NCBI GenBank assembly: GCA_964600025.1
Contig: CAZRHJ010000061.1
Span: 1-8,426, forward strand
Origin: JADFUS01 sp964600025
GTDB taxonomy: Bacteria; Bacteroidota; Bacteroidia; Bacteroidales; Rikenellaceae
Reading direction: 5' to 3'
Length of the DNA: 8,426 nt
The position numbers were made by a program, and so were the translations under genes. The notes below the pieces were generated by a model that saw nothing but the letters and a program-made list of their open reading frames with translations, made no database searches and was not told the DNA's origin. Shown in pieces: positions 5,772-8,426 of this stretch; position 1 is the stretch's first letter; the number at the start of each line of letters is the position of its first letter.

Positions 5772-6044
5772 ATGAACAAGTCACAATTGATAGACGCAGT
5801 AAGTCAAAATGCTGGTCTTAGCAAAGTTGATACTAAACGTGCTATTGATGCACTAATTGAGGTTACTAAGGAGGAATTAAAGAAAGGTGAAAAAATTTCT
5901 TTGGTAGGATTTGGTACATTTAGCGTATCTGAAAGATCTGCTCGTAAAGGTTTGAACCCTCAAACAAAACAAGTAATTGATATCCCTGCTAAAAAAACTC
6001 CTAAATTTAAAGCTGGCAGCGAATTATGTGAGGCAGTAAAATAG
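5772..6044 (+). CDS. hup: HU-family DNA-binding protein
   Basis: This small dimeric nucleoid protein bends DNA and helps compact the chromosome. At 90 residues it has the standard HU length. The N-terminal helical dimerisation part (about 1-40) is followed by VGFGTFSVSERSARKGLNPQT (45-65), the HU/IHF signature that forms the beta-ribbon arm, with R55, R58 and the intercalating P63. IPAKKTPKFKAG (71-82) completes the second strand of the arm and the start of the last helix. It lacks the extra tails of the Bacteroidota-specific long HU-like proteins. It has its own promoter, a long leader and a strong terminator, so it is a single-gene unit, as expected for an abundant protein. HU and IHF are hard to separate by sequence alone; the arm and lack of a partner gene favour HU. 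Confidence 0.95.
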   Translation: MNKSQLIDAVSQNAGLSKVDTKRAIDALIEVTKEELKKGEKISLVGFGTFSVSERSARKGLNPQTKQVIDIPAKKTPKFKAGSELCEAVK

Positions 6045-6062
6045 CTTTTATTTTTCGTAAAT

Positions 6063-6096
6063 AAAAAAGACAGAATTTTTATTCTGTCTTTTTTTT
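6063..6096 (+). terminator. Rho-independent terminator after the HU gene
   Basis: GACAGAAT (6069-6076) pairs perfectly with ATTCTGTC (6081-6088) around a TTTT loop. The flanking A6 and T-run extend the stem to 14 bp. It is followed by an uninterrupted T8 (6089-6096). It begins 18 bases after the HU stop. Confidence 0.95.
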
Positions 6097-6100
6097 GATG

Positions 6101-6135
6101 TTTGTTTGATTGTAAGAGAAATAATTATATCTTTG
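6101..6135 (+). promoter_or_regulatory. iorAB promoter
   Basis: TTTG occurs twice (6101-6104 and 6105-6108). From the second, a 19-base spacer leads to TATCTTTG (6128-6135), an exact consensus Bacteroidota promoter. Transcription would begin near 6141, about 30 bases before the iorA ATG. The site lies just after the HU terminator, so iorAB is expressed independently. Confidence 0.8.
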
Positions 6136-6172
6136 AGAAAATTAAAAAAACTAATAAAATATTCTTTGAATT

Positions 6173-7774
6173 ATGAACAAAAATCTTTTTTTGGGAGATG
6201 AGGCAATAGCTCAAGCTGCTATTGATGCAGGTATTTCTGCTGTGTATGCTTATCCCGGAACTCCATCTACCGAGATAACTGAGTATATACAATCCTCTGT
6301 TGAAGGTAAAGCTGGAAACATATATTGTCGTTGGGCAACTAACGAAAAAACAGCTATGGAAGCCGCACTTGGTATGTCGTTTGTTGGTAAACGTGCTTTG
6401 GTGTGTATGAAACACGTGGGTATGAATGTGGCTGCTGATGCTTTTATTAATTCTGCAATGACTGGTGTAAATGGTGGTGTGGTAGTAGTTGCTGCTGATG
6501 ACCCTTCTATGCACTCTTCTCAAAATGAACAAGATTCTCGTTTTTATGGATACTTCTCTATGGTGCCTATCGTAGAACCTGCTACACAACAAGAGGCTTA
6601 TGATATTGTTCGTATGGCTTTTGATTTGTCGGAAAAACATAAAGAACCTATTTTGTTGCGTATCCCTACTCGTTTGGCTCACTCTCGTTCGGGGGTAGAA
6701 ACTCGTGAGGCAAGATCACAAAATACTATCAAACTTCCTGAACAAAAAGGAGAATTTATTTTGCTTCCAGCAAATGCTCGTCGTAAATACAAATTACTTC
6801 TTGCAAAAGAACAAGAATTTGTGGCAGATAGTGAAAACTCGGAATTTAATAAATTAATTGAAGGTAAGGATAAATCGCTTGGTATTGTGGCTTGTGGTAT
6901 AGCTTACAACTATTTGATGGAAAATTTCAAAGATGAATGCCCTTATTCAGTGCTAAAAGTATCTCAATATCCTTTGCCTCGCAAACAATTAGAGCGTTTG
7001 GTGGATTCTACTGATGCAATTATTGTTTTGGAGGACGGTATGCCTATTATCGAGAAAAAACTTAAAGGCTTGTTGGGACGTGGACTTACAGTAAAAGGCA
7101 GATTGGACGGAACATTGCCTCGTGATGGGGAATTAAATCCAGATATAGTTGGTAGAGCATTTGGTTTGGAATGTAAATCTGTATATGAAATGCCTGAGTT
7201 CGTAGAACAACGTCCACCAGCACTTTGTCAAGGTTGCGGACACCGTGATATGTATGAGGCTCTTAATGCTGTTGCAGCAATGTACACAGACTCAAAAGTA
7301 TTTAGTGATATTGGTTGCTACACTTTGGGTGCTTTGCCTCCTTACAGAGCGATTGATTCTTGTGTGGATATGGGTGCTTCTATTACTATGGCAAAAGGTG
7401 CGTCAGATGGTGGTCTGTTCCCCGCATTTGCAGTTATCGGCGATTCTACTTTTACTCACTCTGGTATGACAGGTTTGCTGGATTGTGTGAACTCTAAATC
7501 AAATGTAGTTATTGTTATTTCGGATAACGAAACAACTGCAATGACTGGCGGACAACAATCACAAGGTACTGGCAAAATCGAGGCAATTTGTGAGGCTATT
7601 GGTGTGGAAAAAGAACATATTAGAACTCTTGTTCCACTTAAAAAGAATTTTGATGAAATGGTTGAGGTTATCAAACAAGAGGTTGAATACAACGGTGTTT
7701 CGGTAATTGTTCCTCGTAGAGAATGTATCCAAACACTTGCTCGTAAAAATCGTCAAAAACAAAAATCAAACTAA
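6173..7774 (+). CDS. iorA: Indolepyruvate:ferredoxin oxidoreductase, alpha subunit (short form, no C-terminal ferredoxin domain)
   Basis: With IorB this TPP enzyme oxidatively decarboxylates aryl pyruvates (indolepyruvate, phenylpyruvate) to aryl-acetyl-CoA, passing electrons to ferredoxin. It can also run in reverse to make aromatic amino-acid precursors from aryl acids. The N-terminal pyrimidine-type domain has YPGTPSTEI (27-35) and WATNEKTAMEAALGMSF (54-70), including the TPP-activating Glu region. A linking domain spans about 235-340. The C-terminal TPP domain starts with ALCQGCGHRDM (350-360) and has GDSTFTHSG (423-431) through SDNETTAMTGGQ (450-461), the GD...N metal-diphosphate motif. 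The protein ends at 533 after VIVPRRECIQ. The two [4Fe-4S] motifs usually found in about 600-residue IorA are absent, and only two cysteines of the CQGC type remain. I believe short forms are normal in Bacteroidota. iorB follows 14 bases later. Confidence 0.93.
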   Translation: MNKNLFLGDEAIAQAAIDAGISAVYAYPGTPSTEITEYIQSSVEGKAGNIYCRWATNEKTAMEAALGMSFVGKRALVCMKHVGMNVAADAFINSAMTGVNGGVVVVAADDPSMHSSQNEQDSRFYGYFSMVPIVEPATQQEAYDIVRMAFDLSEKHKEPILLRIPTRLAHSRSGVETREARSQNTIKLPEQKGEFILLPANARRKYKLLLAKEQEFVADSENSEFNKLIEGKDKSLGIVACGIAYNYLMENFKDECPYSVLKVSQYPLPRKQLERLVDSTDAIIVLEDGMPIIEKKLKGLLGRGLTVKGRLDGTLPRDGELNPDIVGRAFGLECKSVYEMPEFVEQRPPALCQGCGHRDMYEALNAVAAMYTDSKVFSDIGCYTLGALPPYRAIDSCVDMGASITMAKGASDGGLFPAFAVIGDSTFTHSGMTGLLDCVNSKSNVVIVISDNETTAMTGGQQSQGTGKIEAICEAIGVEKEHIRTLVPLKKNFDEMVEVIKQEVEYNGVSVIVPRRECIQTLARKNRQKQKSN

Positions 7775-7779
7775 GGGAG
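7774..7779 (+). promoter_or_regulatory. Shine-Dalgarno-like site for iorB
   Basis: AGGGAG overlaps the last base of the iorA stop codon and lies 9 bases before the iorB ATG. No other gene here has such a site; the rest start behind A/T-rich leaders. It suggests that iorB, the only internal cistron, relies on or benefits from direct ribosome binding. Confidence 0.55.
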
Positions 7780-7788
7780 ATAATAAAT

Positions 7789-8367
7789 ATGAAAGTTGAT
7801 ATAATACTATCTGGTGTAGGAGGTCAAGGTATCCTATCTATTGCTGCTGTTATTGGTGAAGCAGCAATCAAAAACGGTTTGTATATGAAACAAGCCGAAG
7901 TTCACGGAATGAGCCAAAGAGGTGGCGATGTGCAGTCTAATTTGCGTATATCTGACACTCCTGTTCAGTCTGACTTAATTCCTTTTGCTGGTGCAGATTT
8001 GATTATCTCGTTGGAGCCTATGGAGTCTTTGCGTTATTTGCCTTATTTGGCAAAAGATGGCTATATAGTTACCTCGTCTGCTGCGTTTGTGAATATTCCT
8101 AATTACCCAGACCAAAAACTTATCTCTGACAAAATTTTGTCTATGCCTCACAATGTAATGTTGGACGTAGAACAAATTGCAAAAGATATGGGAAATCCTC
8201 GTGCTGCAAATATGGTTATGCTTGGTGCTGCAACTCCTTTCTTGGGAATTGATTATGAGCAAATCAAAGATGCAATCCGTTCTATATTTGGTCGCAAAGG
8301 TGAAGAGGTTGTGAATATGAACCTAAACGCTTTGGAGGAAGGTCGTAAGGTTGCAATGAATAAATAG
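7789..8367 (+). CDS. iorB: Indolepyruvate:ferredoxin oxidoreductase, beta subunit
   Basis: This is the gamma-type (pyruvate:ferredoxin oxidoreductase gamma) subunit that completes the active site with IorA. LSGVGGQGIL (7-16) is the family's glycine-rich opening, and AEVHGMSQRGGDVQSNLRI (36-54) is the highly conserved IorB signature. The later segment with AADLIISLEP-like wording (69-76) and NMVMLGAATPFLG (about 140-153) also fits. Its 192 residues are the usual length. It follows iorA with a 14-base gap and a Shine-Dalgarno-like site, so the two are co-transcribed. In related genomes a phenylacetate-CoA ligase gene often follows; here a repeat copy begins 6 bases after the stop and the window ends, so that neighbour cannot be checked. 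Confidence 0.95.
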   Translation: MKVDIILSGVGGQGILSIAAVIGEAAIKNGLYMKQAEVHGMSQRGGDVQSNLRISDTPVQSDLIPFAGADLIISLEPMESLRYLPYLAKDGYIVTSSAAFVNIPNYPDQKLISDKILSMPHNVMLDVEQIAKDMGNPRAANMVMLGAATPFLGIDYEQIKDAIRSIFGRKGEEVVNMNLNALEEGRKVAMNK

Positions 8368-8373
8368 TTTTTT

Positions 8374-8426
8374 TTAGTATTGTCCGCTAAAAATGAAACT
8401 CGCCTATCTTGTCTATTTCACCGATG
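8374..8426. repeat. Dispersed palindromic repeat, copy 4 (left half only)
   Basis: It starts with the outer end TTAGTATTGTCCGCTAAAAA (8374-8393), then GAAACTCG, CCTATCTTGTCTATTTC and ACCGATG, where the window stops. It is the near-exact reverse complement of copy 1. It lies directly downstream of iorB. The centre and right arm are cut off by the window end, at exactly the same internal position as copy 1. Confidence 0.92.

Noticed and set aside
6160..6168. TATTCTTTG close to the iorA ATG as a second promoter
   Set aside because: The spacing is TAnnnTTTG rather than TAnnTTTG, and it ends only 4 bases before the ATG. The site at 6101-6135 fits the consensus fully.
6125..6682. Minus-strand open frame of 185 codons over the start of iorA
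   Set aside because: It lies opposite conserved IorA sequence and extends across the iorA promoter. Its product is a low-complexity string rich in Ser, His and Ile with no domain.
1..8426. The window as a composite transposon or circular element bounded by inverted repeats
   Set aside because: Inverted half-repeats lie at both ends, but two more copies lie inside, the cargo is housekeeping and there is no transposase or terminal direct overlap. A contig broken at repeats explains the ends better.

Overview
The window looks like an AT-rich Bacteroidota chromosome fragment, probably from the Bacteroidales. Four things point there. Promoter-like sites upstream of most genes match the Bacteroidota TTTG / TAnnTTTG pattern. 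Most starts lack a Shine-Dalgarno sequence. LspA carries the long internal insertion and the 'NLFDS' box that I associate with this phylum. An HU gene and a short IorA/IorB pair also fit. The lineage is inferred from these traits; no marker gene is present to fix it.

Layout from left to right: half of a palindromic repeat (1-53); lspA, signal peptidase II (+, 130-735); a full repeat copy between two convergent genes (about 743-878); a uracil/xanthine permease of the NCS2 family (-, 883-2064); an intrinsic terminator (2115-2154); a deoxyhypusine-synthase-like protein (-, 2176-3150); an interleaved divergent promoter region built around a perfect inverted repeat (3198-3246); a PatB/MalY-type PLP enzyme (+, 3268-4434); a partly decayed repeat copy (4441-4559); a membrane-anchored or secreted DNA/RNA non-specific endonuclease (+, 4709-5551); an HU-family DNA-binding protein with a structured leader and a strong terminator (+, 5772-6096); iorA and iorB, the two subunits of indolepyruvate:ferredoxin oxidoreductase (+, 6173-8367); and another half repeat (8374-8426).

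The protein-coding genes are mostly household functions, and apart from iorAB they appear to be separate transcription units: lipoprotein maturation, pyrimidine/purine uptake, a polyamine-related enzyme, sulfur amino-acid metabolism, extracellular nucleic-acid degradation, nucleoid structure and aromatic 2-oxoacid metabolism. The nuclease and the nucleobase permease could both serve nucleic-acid scavenging, but nothing in the layout links them. I see no tRNA, rRNA, CRISPR array, transposase or defence locus. No gene-free stretch exceeds 300 bases.

The feature most worth following is the dispersed palindromic repeat. It occurs four times in 8.4 kb, always next to gene 3' ends where the gene can be seen. 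Its arms are long inverted repeats, T-rich tracts lie outside them, and one copy shows a compensatory base-pair change. Both window ends fall at exactly the same internal position of this repeat, which suggests that the contig was broken by the repeat during assembly.
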